The notes under the pieces: model-generated
What the model saw: the letters and a program-made list of their open reading frames with translations, nothing else
The model's database searches: none
What the model was told of the DNA's origin: nothing
In this document: positions 8,012-15,231 of the stretch, in pieces
Layout: every line of letters starts with the position of its first letter
Numbering within the stretch: position 1 is the first letter of the stretch
Source of the DNA: Mycobacteriaceae bacterium
GTDB lineage: Bacteria > Actinomycetota > Actinomycetes > Mycobacteriales > Mycobacteriaceae
NCBI GenBank assembly: GCA_019749805.1
Contig: JAIEPH010000001.1
Coordinates: 62,001 to 126,000 of the forward strand
Length of the DNA: 64,000 nt
Direction: 5' to 3'
Made by a program: the position numbers and the translations under genes

Positions 8012-9567
8012 AGCAGGTTCCGGAAGAACAGGAACGCACCGACGATCCAGAAGGCCAGCATGGCCACCGCCAAGTTGGCGGCGAATTCCACGTACTCGAT
8101 GCGCCGCAACGTGATTGGCGACATCTTCTTTCCGGGCAATGTCATGGCGGCCAGCGCAGAGAGGATGGTCACCACCGCAACTCCTGCGAGCACGCTGATT
8201 TCGGCGATCGCGAACGATGTCCCGGTGATGATCGTCAAGGTGAATCCGACCAGGAGCACGAACGCGCCGATGAAGAACGTCACCGCGTGGACGCGGTCGG
8301 GCAACGACCGGCCGCGGAAGACCAGCACCAGGATCGACAGGATCGCCACGGCGACTTCGCCCCAGAAGTAGTGGGCGCCTGGCTCAACGGCCACGATGGC
8401 ACCGGTGACGATGATCGTCACCGCGGCGACGAACAGGCCGGTGAGGTACTTGTTGGACACCCGCGAGCGACCCTCGAGTTGGGTGTCCTCGTCTTCGGAC
8501 AGCGCGACCGTGCGCACGTCGTTGCCGTCGTCGAAGACTTCCACCATCATGGCGGCTTCGTCGAGTTCGTTGCGGTCGATGTCCTCGCCGGGAACGGGCA
8601 GGCTTGGCGGTTTCACCCCGGCCAGAAGCAAGGACAGCGCGGGCGCGATGGCCACGATGATCATGCCGACAACGACGGCGACCGTGCCGATTTGGCGCAT
8701 GTCGAAGGTGGTGAAGGTGCGCACGCCGGCGGCCGCGGCACCTGCGATGGCCAGGGTGACCGCAGTGGTGTGCACGCTGATTCCCACCCGGGTCAGCCAT
8801 ACCACCATCAGCGACACCGCCGCCGCGGCGAACGTGGCGGCGAAGACGTTGGCCGCAGTCCAGTGTCCGGGGGTGTTCTCGTAGGCGGGCACGGCAACCC
8901 ACCCCATCGCGAACGCCAGGAACACCGCGGCGATGCCGGCGACGTAGGACACCGGGGTGATCGAACGGCGGGCGGCCACGACCGCGCCGACGAAGGCGAG
9001 CAGGGTCAGCGCCGCACTGGGCGGCAGCCACCACAGGCTCGACGGGGTGGACCACCACGCCGCGACGGTCAGCGCCGCGACGAGTGCTGCACCGCCGGCG
9101 ACGGCGACCAGCCCCAGCACCCGCGCGGTGTCACCGGTGAAGGAGGCGAACTTGACGGCGTTGAATTCCGCCAGTGCGTCGCTGCCGTCTTCGATGATCG
9201 GCTTGAACACCTCAGTCGAGTGGACCTCGCGCAGCAGCAACCGAGCGCCGTCGAGGACCCCAGCTTCGGCCAAGGTCAGGGTGCGCGCAAACGGCATGCC
9301 CCCTTCCACCGCCAGGGTGTACACCCCCGTGGTGGTGAAGTCGACGGCTAGGCCTTCACTGCGCAGCGTCTCGGCCAGGAACGGCACCAGCCCTTCCATC
9401 ACGATCGACAGCGGCGCGTGCGCGGCCAGCGAGGTGTCGACGTTGTAGTTGCCGACGTGAATCGCCACGCGAATCTGTTCGGGAACCGCCGCGACCGCCG
9501 ACGTGCTGCTATCGGGCTGCCCACTGGGGTCAGCGGGCAGCGATTCAACCGGCAATACGACTGACAT
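8008..9567 (-). CDS. eccD: EccD, ESX polytopic membrane protein
   Basis: 519 residues from the ATG at 9567, which has GGGAG 8 nt upstream; a longer frame to 9603 lacks a ribosome site. Residues about 30-115 form the ubiquitin-like EccD domain (IRVAIHVGNYNVD, then TLAEAGV-DGARLLLRE). The rest contains about eleven hydrophobic helices from residue 150 to the end. EccD forms the large lipid-filled membrane pore-side vestibule of the ESX translocon. The neighbours are the espI-like ATPase gene upstream and mycP overlapping downstream. Confidence 0.92.
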   Translation of the reverse strand: MSVVLPVESLPADPSGQPDSSTSAVAAVPEQIRVAIHVGNYNVDTSLAAHAPLSIVMEGLVPFLAETLRSEGLAVDFTTTGVYTLAVEGGMPFARTLTLAEAGVLDGARLLLREVHSTEVFKPIIEDGSDALAEFNAVKFASFTGDTARVLGLVAVAGGAALVAALTVAAWWSTPSSLWWLPPSAALTLLAFVGAVVAARRSITPVSYVAGIAAVFLAFAMGWVAVPAYENTPGHWTAANVFAATFAAAAVSLMVVWLTRVGISVHTTAVTLAIAGAAAAGVRTFTTFDMRQIGTVAVVVGMIIVAIAPALSLLLAGVKPPSLPVPGEDIDRNELDEAAMMVEVFDDGNDVRTVALSEDEDTQLEGRSRVSNKYLTGLFVAAVTIIVTGAIVAVEPGAHYFWGEVAVAILSILVLVFRGRSLPDRVHAVTFFIGAFVLLVGFTLTIITGTSFAIAEISVLAGVAVVTILSALAAMTLPGKKMSPITLRRIEYVEFAANLAVAMLAFWIVGAFLFFRNLL

Positions 9568-9586
9568 TGGTTGTCTCCCTTGACCT

Positions 9587-11242
9587 TTAGCTTGCCGCAG
9601 CAACTGGTGCCGGCGGCTGCGGCACGGCGAAGTCGTCGGCCAGCATCGCCGCCAGGTCCTCGAAGGCCCGCCGCGTCTTCTTCTTCAACTTGTCCAGGTC
9701 GATGAACAAACCTTCGTCGAGATGGTGGTCGAAGGGAATGTGGTGCAGCTTGAGCTGCTGGCGCGACAGCACCGTGGTCAACGCCTTCAGATCCAGGCGG
9801 GTGTTGGCCGTGGTCTCGTTGACCACCAAAACGGTACGCGCCAACAGCCCTTCGTAGCCGTGGTTGCGCAGCCAGTCGATGGCAAGGCTTGCCTTGATCG
9901 CACCGGGATTGGACGCTTCCACAAGCAGCACAAGGGCATTGGACTTGTCCAGCATCTCGCGCACGACAGAGGAGTTGAGCGCCTTGTCGCCGTCCCACAG
10001 CAACATGCTGTAGTAGTGCGAGGCGATCTCGTAGACGTCGCGGACGTCCTCGGGGACGAGCACCCGTTCACCGTCGGGGCGCCACCCGTTGGCCAGCACG
10101 TGTAGGTCGGTCTCCGTCGTCGACAGGAACCGCTGAACCTGATCATGCTGACGCAGATCGTCGGGCTCGGTGTCGAGCATCTCCATCATCGACAGGCCGT
10201 TCTGGTGCACCGCGGTCCGCAGCGGAAGATCACCGGCGTCCGGGTCGGCATCGACGGCGATGACTCCGTCGGCGCGGATCGAGGAGAAGACCTGCCCCAA
10301 AGTGGCGGTCACCGTCGTCTTGCCGGCGCCGCCCTTGAGGGTCAGGACGGCGATGGCGTACATCGTGTCCTTCGGGGCGCGGATCCGCCCGTACACCTCG
10401 CGGCGCTTCTTCTCCTTCTTGCTCGGCTTGAGCTTGAAACCGCTCTTGTTCGCCGCTCCGCGCCACCCGGTGTTGGCGACCGGCGCACGTTCTTCGTTGG
10501 CCGTGAAGATCAGCTCCTGGCGGATGCCGGCAGACGCCGCCTGGATGGGCGCGCTGGGCCGGCGATACTGATCGGCTTCCACTTGGCGGCCCACGGCCTG
10601 CTGACGATCGGGGACCGACTGGCGGCCGCGATCCTCGGCGGACACCGGGGGGAGCTGCGCGGTCATCTCGGTGGCGCGGAAGTGGCCCAGCTGGTTGGTC
10701 ACTTCTTCGCTGTTACCCCGAAGCTGGTCGGGCTGCATCTGCTGCGCCGGCTGCGGGTGCTGGTGCTGGTGCTGCTGCGGTCGCCGCGGCGCCATCGCCG
10801 GACCTGGCCGCTGCGCCTGCGGGGACGTGGTGGGCTGCCCCCACTGCTGCCCCGGGGCCGGCGCACCCCAGGGAGCTGAATTCGTCGGCGCGGAAGCACC
10901 GTTGGGTCGCACGGAGCCTTGCGGCGTCGCCGAGGGCTGCCCCCACGCTGGCGGCTGTGGTGGCCGCGATGGCGGCGCGGCGGCGGGATCGGACCCCGGG
11001 CGCTCGCGTTCCTGGCTCTGCGGCGCGGGCGGCGCCGGCGGCGGGCCGGGACGTGAGGCCCACGCCGGGGTCTCAGCCGGGGCGATCATCGTCGGCGGCG
11101 GCGGGCCCGGCAGATCTTCCGGCGCGCCACCGGTTTCCGGTGCGGCGGCCTCGGGTTCTGATGGTGCGGACTGCGGGGACTCCGCAGGAGCCTCCGGTTC
11201 CACCCAATGCCGGCCGTTGCCCGTGTCGACGTCTTCAGCCAT
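9587..11242 (-). CDS. EspI-like ESX protein: Pro-rich tail plus MinD/ParA ATPase
   Basis: 551 residues. The first 200 or so are Pro/Ala/Gln-rich and disordered. Residues from about 295 form a ParA/MinD-type ATPase with deviant Walker A LKGGAGKTT near residue 305, AVDADPDAGDLPLR as switch region and a hydrophobic Walker B strand (YSMLLWDGD). EspI proteins with this architecture occur in ESX loci and have been linked to ATP-dependent control of secretion. The ATG at 11242 is preceded by GGGGAGAGG. The proximity to eccD (19 nt) and the ESX context separate it from the true partition ATPase at 2566. Confidence 0.88.
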   Translation of the reverse strand: MAEDVDTGNGRHWVEPEAPAESPQSAPSEPEAAAPETGGAPEDLPGPPPPTMIAPAETPAWASRPGPPPAPPAPQSQERERPGSDPAAAPPSRPPQPPAWGQPSATPQGSVRPNGASAPTNSAPWGAPAPGQQWGQPTTSPQAQRPGPAMAPRRPQQHQHQHPQPAQQMQPDQLRGNSEEVTNQLGHFRATEMTAQLPPVSAEDRGRQSVPDRQQAVGRQVEADQYRRPSAPIQAASAGIRQELIFTANEERAPVANTGWRGAANKSGFKLKPSKKEKKRREVYGRIRAPKDTMYAIAVLTLKGGAGKTTVTATLGQVFSSIRADGVIAVDADPDAGDLPLRTAVHQNGLSMMEMLDTEPDDLRQHDQVQRFLSTTETDLHVLANGWRPDGERVLVPEDVRDVYEIASHYYSMLLWDGDKALNSSVVREMLDKSNALVLLVEASNPGAIKASLAIDWLRNHGYEGLLARTVLVVNETTANTRLDLKALTTVLSRQQLKLHHIPFDHHLDEGLFIDLDKLKKKTRRAFEDLAAMLADDFAVPQPPAPVAAAS

Positions 11243-11413
11243 TCGGCTCACCTCTCCCCGCAAAATCAATCGTGGTGACCGGCTTCGCAACCGATCGCAT
11301 TAAATGCTGTCGCCCTGGGCATCTCCACAGGCCATTCTCCCAGCGCTCACCAGCACACTAGCGCACCAAATTGGCCGATTTCGGCGCCGCTGCGCACCCA
11401 TTTTCCTGCACCG

Positions 11414-11426
11414 ATGACACGTCCCA
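11414..11426 (-). repeat. dispersed intergenic element copy 2
   Basis: GGGACGTGTCAT on the minus strand, starting directly after the espG stop codon. The only copy inside the ESX locus. Confidence 0.7.
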
Positions 11427-12275
11427 TCACCGTGTTGCGCCTTGGGCAGCGAACCAATTCCGGCTGGGCGTCAGCTGCACGAGATCAGCCATCGCCGCTC
11501 GGAACCGGGCGTAGGTGCCGGGCCCGAAAGTGACCCATAGGTGGGAACCTTGTTTGCCTACCGCCGAGACCACCCGGCCGTAGGACGTGTCGGCCACGAA
11601 CACTCCCGCCTTGGTCTCCACCGTGTGGATCCCCCGGTTCTCCCGCATCACGATTTCGCAGCGCTGACCGGAGTACGCCGAGACCTCGTTGAGGATCTTG
11701 GCGGTCTGCACGTCGACTCCCAGTTCCCCGCGCAGCGCCCTGAGCATGTCTCCAGGCGTCGAGGATGCCGACAGTTCGGCAATCTGTTCCAGGGGCCGGG
11801 TAACGGTCTCGAATTCCGCCGGCGGCGGCGCGAGGACCTCCTCGGAGACCCGCATCGCCGACCACAGCGGTGTGGACACCACGTCGTCGAGGGACTGGGT
11901 GGTCGACCACACGCCCTGGATCACCAGCTCGTCGTCGCGGCGCAGCGCCATCACATGCGTCTCGCCCTGTCGCGCGACGACGGCCCGACGCATGCGGTCC
12001 TCCTGCATCGCGCGCAGGGTGACTTCCATGTCGGGGCGTTCCAGCACTCTCATCCATGACGCGAGCGTGGGATCCACCACGCCGTGAATGTCGATCAGCT
12101 TGGCCTCGACCAGCAGCGGGACGGTGACGTCGTCGACCGCCACTTGGTCCTGGGGGTAGTAGACGTTGTCCATCAGCGCCAGCACCATGGGGAGGCTGTC
12201 GACGCCCATCAGCCGCTTGATGAACAACGCTGAGTCCACGCTCAGGTGCGCTGCCGCCAACATGTCTTTCGCCAT
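11427..12275 (-). CDS. espG: EspG, PE-PPE secretion chaperone
   Basis: 282 residues, the usual EspG length. An N-terminal alpha/beta half (VDSALFIKRLMG, LPMVLALMDNVYYP) and a C-terminal half (MLRALRGELGVD, RGIHTVETKAGVFVAD, WVTFGPGTYARF) match the EspG pattern. EspG binds the PPE tip of PE-PPE pairs in the cytosol and targets them to their own ESX system. The ATG at 12275 is chosen over a longer frame to 12323. No ribosome site precedes it, but TAGCAT lies 8 nt upstream, so espG may have its own leaderless transcript after the terminator at 12358-12398. Confidence 0.9.
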   Translation of the reverse strand: MAKDMLAAAHLSVDSALFIKRLMGVDSLPMVLALMDNVYYPQDQVAVDDVTVPLLVEAKLIDIHGVVDPTLASWMRVLERPDMEVTLRAMQEDRMRRAVVARQGETHVMALRRDDELVIQGVWSTTQSLDDVVSTPLWSAMRVSEEVLAPPPAEFETVTRPLEQIAELSASSTPGDMLRALRGELGVDVQTAKILNEVSAYSGQRCEIVMRENRGIHTVETKAGVFVADTSYGRVVSAVGKQGSHLWVTFGPGTYARFRAAMADLVQLTPSRNWFAAQGATR

Positions 12276-12283
12276 AGCAGCCG

Positions 12284-12289
12284 ATGCTA
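12284..12289 (-). promoter_or_regulatory. leaderless -10 box for espG
   Basis: TAGCAT on the minus strand, 8 nt before the espG ATG. It lies downstream of the hairpin that follows the esx genes, which would separate espG expression from esx expression. Confidence 0.45.
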
Positions 12290-12357
12290 CCCGCGTGCGG
12301 CCCGCATTTTGGCTGCGCTGCAACGCTTTTCAGTACCAGCCTTCGATCCAGACGCCA

Positions 12358-12398
12358 CAGGGCGCCCCGACCCATTCTCGATGGATTGAGGCGCCCTG
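12358..12398 (-). terminator. hairpin after the esx genes
   Basis: CAGGGCGCC and GGCGCCCTG form a perfect 9-bp stem with a smaller CCAT/ATGG hairpin inside the loop. It lies 22 nt past the second esx stop. It could act as a full or partial terminator, so that esx mRNA is made or stabilised in excess over espG. Confidence 0.6.
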
Positions 12399-12420
12399 TT
12401 CTTGGCGCGAGCCGGGTAGT

Positions 12421-12723
12421 TCAGCCCGGGAACTGCGCCATCATCAGCTTCTCGTTTCCCTGCATGCCCGCGATGCCGCTGTGGTAGGCGCTCACCCCGC
12501 GCTGGACGACCTCGATGGTGTCCTGGCAGACGTGCTCCAACTTGGCGCCGTTCTGGTTGAACACCTCGGCGGTGCCGCCGTGGAATGAGCCGAGCAGGGT
12601 CATCTTGTTGGCCCGAAAGGCTTCCAGGATGCTCTGCGCCGTGGTGCCGCACTGCTGCAGCTGCGTGGCGATGGCATCCATCAGTGGGTAGTTGTAGTGG
12701 ACTTCGTCTCCGGCACTGGGCAT
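12421..12723 (-). CDS. Esx (WXG100-type) secreted protein with FHG turn
   Basis: 100 residues with a helix-turn-helix layout. The turn reads GSFHGGTAEVF, so the tryptophan of the WXG motif is replaced by phenylalanine. N-terminal helix AIATQLQQCGTTAQSILEAF; C-terminal helix from residue 60. Esx proteins are small helical-hairpin heterodimers exported by ESX systems. AAGGAGA precedes the ATG by 9 nt. It lies 59 nt after its presumed partner. No clear YxxxD/E export signal is visible in either partner. Confidence 0.88.
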   Translation of the reverse strand: MPSAGDEVHYNYPLMDAIATQLQQCGTTAQSILEAFRANKMTLLGSFHGGTAEVFNQNGAKLEHVCQDTIEVVQRGVSAYHSGIAGMQGNEKLMMAQFPG

Positions 12724-12782
12724 GGTCTTCGATCTCCTTGTGTATCAGTGGTCTTGGGTTGGTGGGGATGTGGCAGCAGTGC

Positions 12783-13112
12783 TTAGTGGAACGGGCTGAC
12801 GACACCGGTGATGTGGGCGAAGTCGCTGGAAGCCGTAGCTTCCTGGTTGTCGGTGCTGCCGATACCCATGTGCAGCGCCTCGCGGATCTGATCGAGCACG
12901 ACGTTGTTGCTGCTGGCGGTCTGATGAACGTCGCCGAGCCACGTCTGAAACGCCTGCGACATCTGGCCACGGTTGGCGCCCTGCGCGCTGTCGGCGATGA
13001 CCATCATCTGCTTGTTGTTGGCCGTGGCCGAGTCGACCAGGCCCTGCAGGCCGGCCGTCTGGGCGACCTGCACGGCCATGTCCATGTTGAATGGACTTGA
13101 AGTAGCACTCAC
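12783..13112 (-). CDS. Esx (WXG100-type) secreted protein, partner
   Basis: 109 residues. The WXG turn is FQTWLGDVHQ at about residues 56-65, between two amphipathic helices. The tail after residue 90 is polar and flexible. It contains no tyrosine, so the common C-terminal YxxxD/E signal is absent. The GTG at 13112 has GGAG 8 nt upstream. It is the first gene of the esx pair, following PPE after 155 nt that include a GGT/GAT-rich simple repeat. It presumably dimerises with the 100-residue Esx protein next door. Confidence 0.88.
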   Translation of the reverse strand: MSATSSPFNMDMAVQVAQTAGLQGLVDSATANNKQMMVIADSAQGANRGQMSQAFQTWLGDVHQTASSNNVVLDQIREALHMGIGSTDNQEATASSDFAHITGVVSPFH

Positions 13113-13133
13113 AAGAGTCTCCGTTTCCTATTT

Positions 13134-13184
13134 GGTTGGTGAGGGTGATGGTGATGGTGGTGGTGGTTGGATGGTGGTGGTGCT
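13134..13184. repeat. GGT/GAT trinucleotide repeat upstream of esx pair
   Basis: A run of GGT and GAT triplets (GGTGATGGTGATGG, then GGTGGTGG and GGTGGTGGTG) in the 155-nt gap between the PPE gene and the esx start. It is part of the presumed esx 5' leader and is a candidate site for length variation by slippage. Confidence 0.7.
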
Positions 13185-13267
13185 GCCGCTCCTGGACTCA
13201 CACGCCACCGTGGCGCGCCGCGCTCCGAACAGCCTTGAGCGCAAGTGTGTAGGCAGGCCCGCTGCCA

Positions 13268-14611
13268 TCAGGTTGTTTCCTGCTCGTTGGTTTCCCTCTC
13301 TGTCACCAAGGCACCGGCCGACACGGTCTCCTCCTCGTCGGGAAGGTGGCCCCAGATGGGGACCAGCTCGGTGTCGGGACGTTTGACCGTCGCTTTCTCC
13401 TCGTCGCGGTGCTTGCCGTGACGCATCGGCATTCCCGAGCCCGGGCGAGCCGCGGAGGCGCCGCCCCCGCCGGGTGCCGCCGGGGCAGCCGGGGGCGCTG
13501 AACCCGGAAGCGGGCCGTCCCAGCCGCCGGGGAACCGGAATCCCGTTGAGGCACCGGACAAACCGGCCAGGCTCGGCACGCGCACAGCCATCGCCAGCCC
13601 ACCGCCGCTGGAGCTTCCGGCCAGCCGGTCCAGCGTCGAGGAGGTCGGCTGGGTGTCGAAGAATCCGGCACTGTCCAACCGATGCTCTGGTGACACCTGA
13701 CCCATGAGATTGCTGATCTGAGAGGCGAACTGCTGCCCCATCTGCTGGCCCTGCTGTAGCGCCTGCTGGGGCGCTTGCATGACGGTTTGTCCCAGCTGCG
13801 CGGCCTGCTGCGGGAGCTGTTGAATCAGCTGCTTGCCCATCTGCTGCTCGGTGGGCCGGTCGGCGTCGCGCTGAATGCCGTTCTCCCGGAACCGCGCCAC
13901 GGCGGCTTGAGCTTCGGCCTTTTGGGCTCCGTCGCCGGCGCGTTGAGCCATCCACGCTGCCGCGGCCGCTACGCCGCCCACCTTGCCCTTGAGCACCGAC
14001 GCGGCGTTCTCCGCCTTGATTGCCTGCATGCGCACCGTGTCGGTGGCTGCCATGGCCGCGTTGAGAGCCTGCACGATCACCGGCGGGAAAGTCGTAACCG
14101 TCGACAGCGGAGGAAGTTTGGCGAAGGGATCGAAGGTGGTGTTGGCGACCGACTGGGCGAGGTAGTTGGTCTGCACGGCGACGTCCTTCATCCACATCTC
14201 GCCGTACTGCCCCTCCTTGACGCCGATCGGAATGGTGTTGAAGCCCAAGAAGTTGGTCGCGTGGAGCACGGCTGTCGTCACGCGGTTCTCCACGATCTCG
14301 GCCATCTGGGCCATCGTGGTGTAGGCCTCGGTGAACGCCGCTGCCTGCGCGGCGGTGCGCGCCGAGGAGGTGACGATCTGGGCCTGCAGCATCCGGTTGA
14401 CCATGATGAACCGCATGACGGTGCGCTGCATCGCCACTGCCGCCTCGCCCTGCCAGGACGCCGCCAGATACGCCAACATCGCAGTCAACCGGTCGATGGA
14501 GACCTCGTAGGCGATCCCGGCGGCGGCGAACTCCGTTGACGCTGCAGTCATCGGGGCGGCCCCGGCGCCGGACATCAGGCGGCCGGTGATCACCTCAGGA
14601 GGACCAAACAT
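13268..14611 (-). CDS. PPE family protein
   Basis: 447 residues. The N-terminus reads FGPPEVITGRLMSGAG, followed by the WQG of the PPE helical domain (ASWQGEAA) at about residue 54. The roughly 180-residue PPE domain is followed by a Gln/Ala-rich coiled segment and a Gly/Pro-rich C-terminus. PPE proteins form secreted heterodimers with PE proteins, recognised by EspG. The ATG at 14611 has GGAGG 5 nt upstream; a GTG two codons earlier is less well placed. Its start overlaps the end of a 57-residue frame carrying a second PPE-like N-terminal motif. Confidence 0.92.
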   Translation of the reverse strand: MFGPPEVITGRLMSGAGAAPMTAASTEFAAAGIAYEVSIDRLTAMLAYLAASWQGEAAVAMQRTVMRFIMVNRMLQAQIVTSSARTAAQAAAFTEAYTTMAQMAEIVENRVTTAVLHATNFLGFNTIPIGVKEGQYGEMWMKDVAVQTNYLAQSVANTTFDPFAKLPPLSTVTTFPPVIVQALNAAMAATDTVRMQAIKAENAASVLKGKVGGVAAAAAWMAQRAGDGAQKAEAQAAVARFRENGIQRDADRPTEQQMGKQLIQQLPQQAAQLGQTVMQAPQQALQQGQQMGQQFASQISNLMGQVSPEHRLDSAGFFDTQPTSSTLDRLAGSSSGGGLAMAVRVPSLAGLSGASTGFRFPGGWDGPLPGSAPPAAPAAPGGGGASAARPGSGMPMRHGKHRDEEKATVKRPDTELVPIWGHLPDEEETVSAGALVTERETNEQETT

Positions 14612-14768
14612 GGGCACCTCCCCCGGCGTCTGCGGCTTGCGTCATCAGCCGCCCGACGTGCACCTCGGGAGGAGTCGCGTGGAAACTCACGCCGCTGGGC
14701 CGGCCGGTCAGCGCCGCACGTCCGGACAACGAGGTGCCGGTCGCCGGAGCTTGCCCGTTCGCAGTCAT
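14595..14768 (-). pseudogene. 57-aa ORF with duplicated PPE N-terminal motif
   Basis: A 57-residue frame between PE and PPE. Its C-terminal part reads TPPEVHVGRLMTQAADAGG, which parallels GPPEVITGRLMSGAGAA of the PPE start; about 25 of 33 bases match over that stretch. It ends 17 nt inside the PPE gene in another frame. It may be the remnant of a duplicated PPE 5' end or a small coupled leader peptide. No ribosome site is clear. Confidence 0.45.
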
Positions 14769-14788
14769 GATCGTGGCGTGTTCCCCGG

Positions 14789-15085
14789 TTACAGGAACTG
14801 CGTCCCGTTGGCCGAGTCGACGATCTCGTAGCTGGCGTTGGCCATGCCCAACGAACCGGCGTAGCGCGACAGCTCCAAGAAGCCCATCGCTGCGGTCCCG
14901 AGCAGATCGGCCGAGTGGACGCTGGTGTTGGCGGTGGCCAGCAGGGACGCCTCGTCGGTGCCGGCCGGGACCGGTGCCATGATGACCGGCGCTCCGCCGT
15001 CGATGACGCCCGCGGTGGTCGCGACGTTGGAGACGACTTCGGCGATGCTCCCCATCATGACTGAGGATTCGACGTTGGTGATCAC
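14789..15085 (-). CDS. PE family protein
   Basis: 98 residues, the size of a bare PE domain. Two long helices are separated near residues 40-48 (PAGTDEASLL). Near the C-terminus, YEIVD matches the YxxxD/E general ESX export signal. PE proteins pair with PPE proteins and carry this signal for the pair. I chose the GTG at 15085 because GAGG lies 7 nt upstream; a TTG two codons earlier is closer to it. Its promoter carries the TTACC-N6-GGTAA operator. The PE-PPE-esx block follows eccC, as in other ESX loci. Confidence 0.9.
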   Translation of the reverse strand: MITNVESSVMMGSIAEVVSNVATTAGVIDGGAPVIMAPVPAGTDEASLLATANTSVHSADLLGTAAMGFLELSRYAGSLGMANASYEIVDSANGTQFL

Positions 15086-15131
15086 TAGCAAACCTCATTC
15101 CCCTGGTTCCGCGGATGACCTCTCCGCGGCA

Positions 15132-15159
15132 ATGTTACCTGTGATGGTAAAACTTTGCA
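15132..15159 (-). promoter_or_regulatory. promoter and operator of the PE-PPE-esx block
   Basis: On the minus strand TGCAAA (15159-15154), a 16-nt spacer, then TAACAT (15137-15132) as -35 and -10. The palindrome TTACC-N6-GGTAA (15135-15150) fills the end of the spacer and enters the -10. The same arrangement occurs upstream of the secreted protein at 58322, so a shared repressor is likely (inference). Confidence 0.65.
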
Positions 15160-15231
15160 CCAGCATACCGCCACTGTGAAGGGGCGGTGTCGCACTTTTT
15201 CCTGTTCCGGGGTTCGCCGACGGCCATCTCG

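Noticed and set aside
6722..8371. Long plus-strand open frame opposite mycP and eccD (549 codons)
   Set aside because: Antisense to two clear ESX genes with intact motifs; its product is low-complexity Gly/Arg/His, typical of a GC-rich shadow frame.
9399..9998. Minus-strand frame across the eccD/espI-like junction
   Set aside because: Out of frame with both conserved genes and Arg-rich; no start signals.
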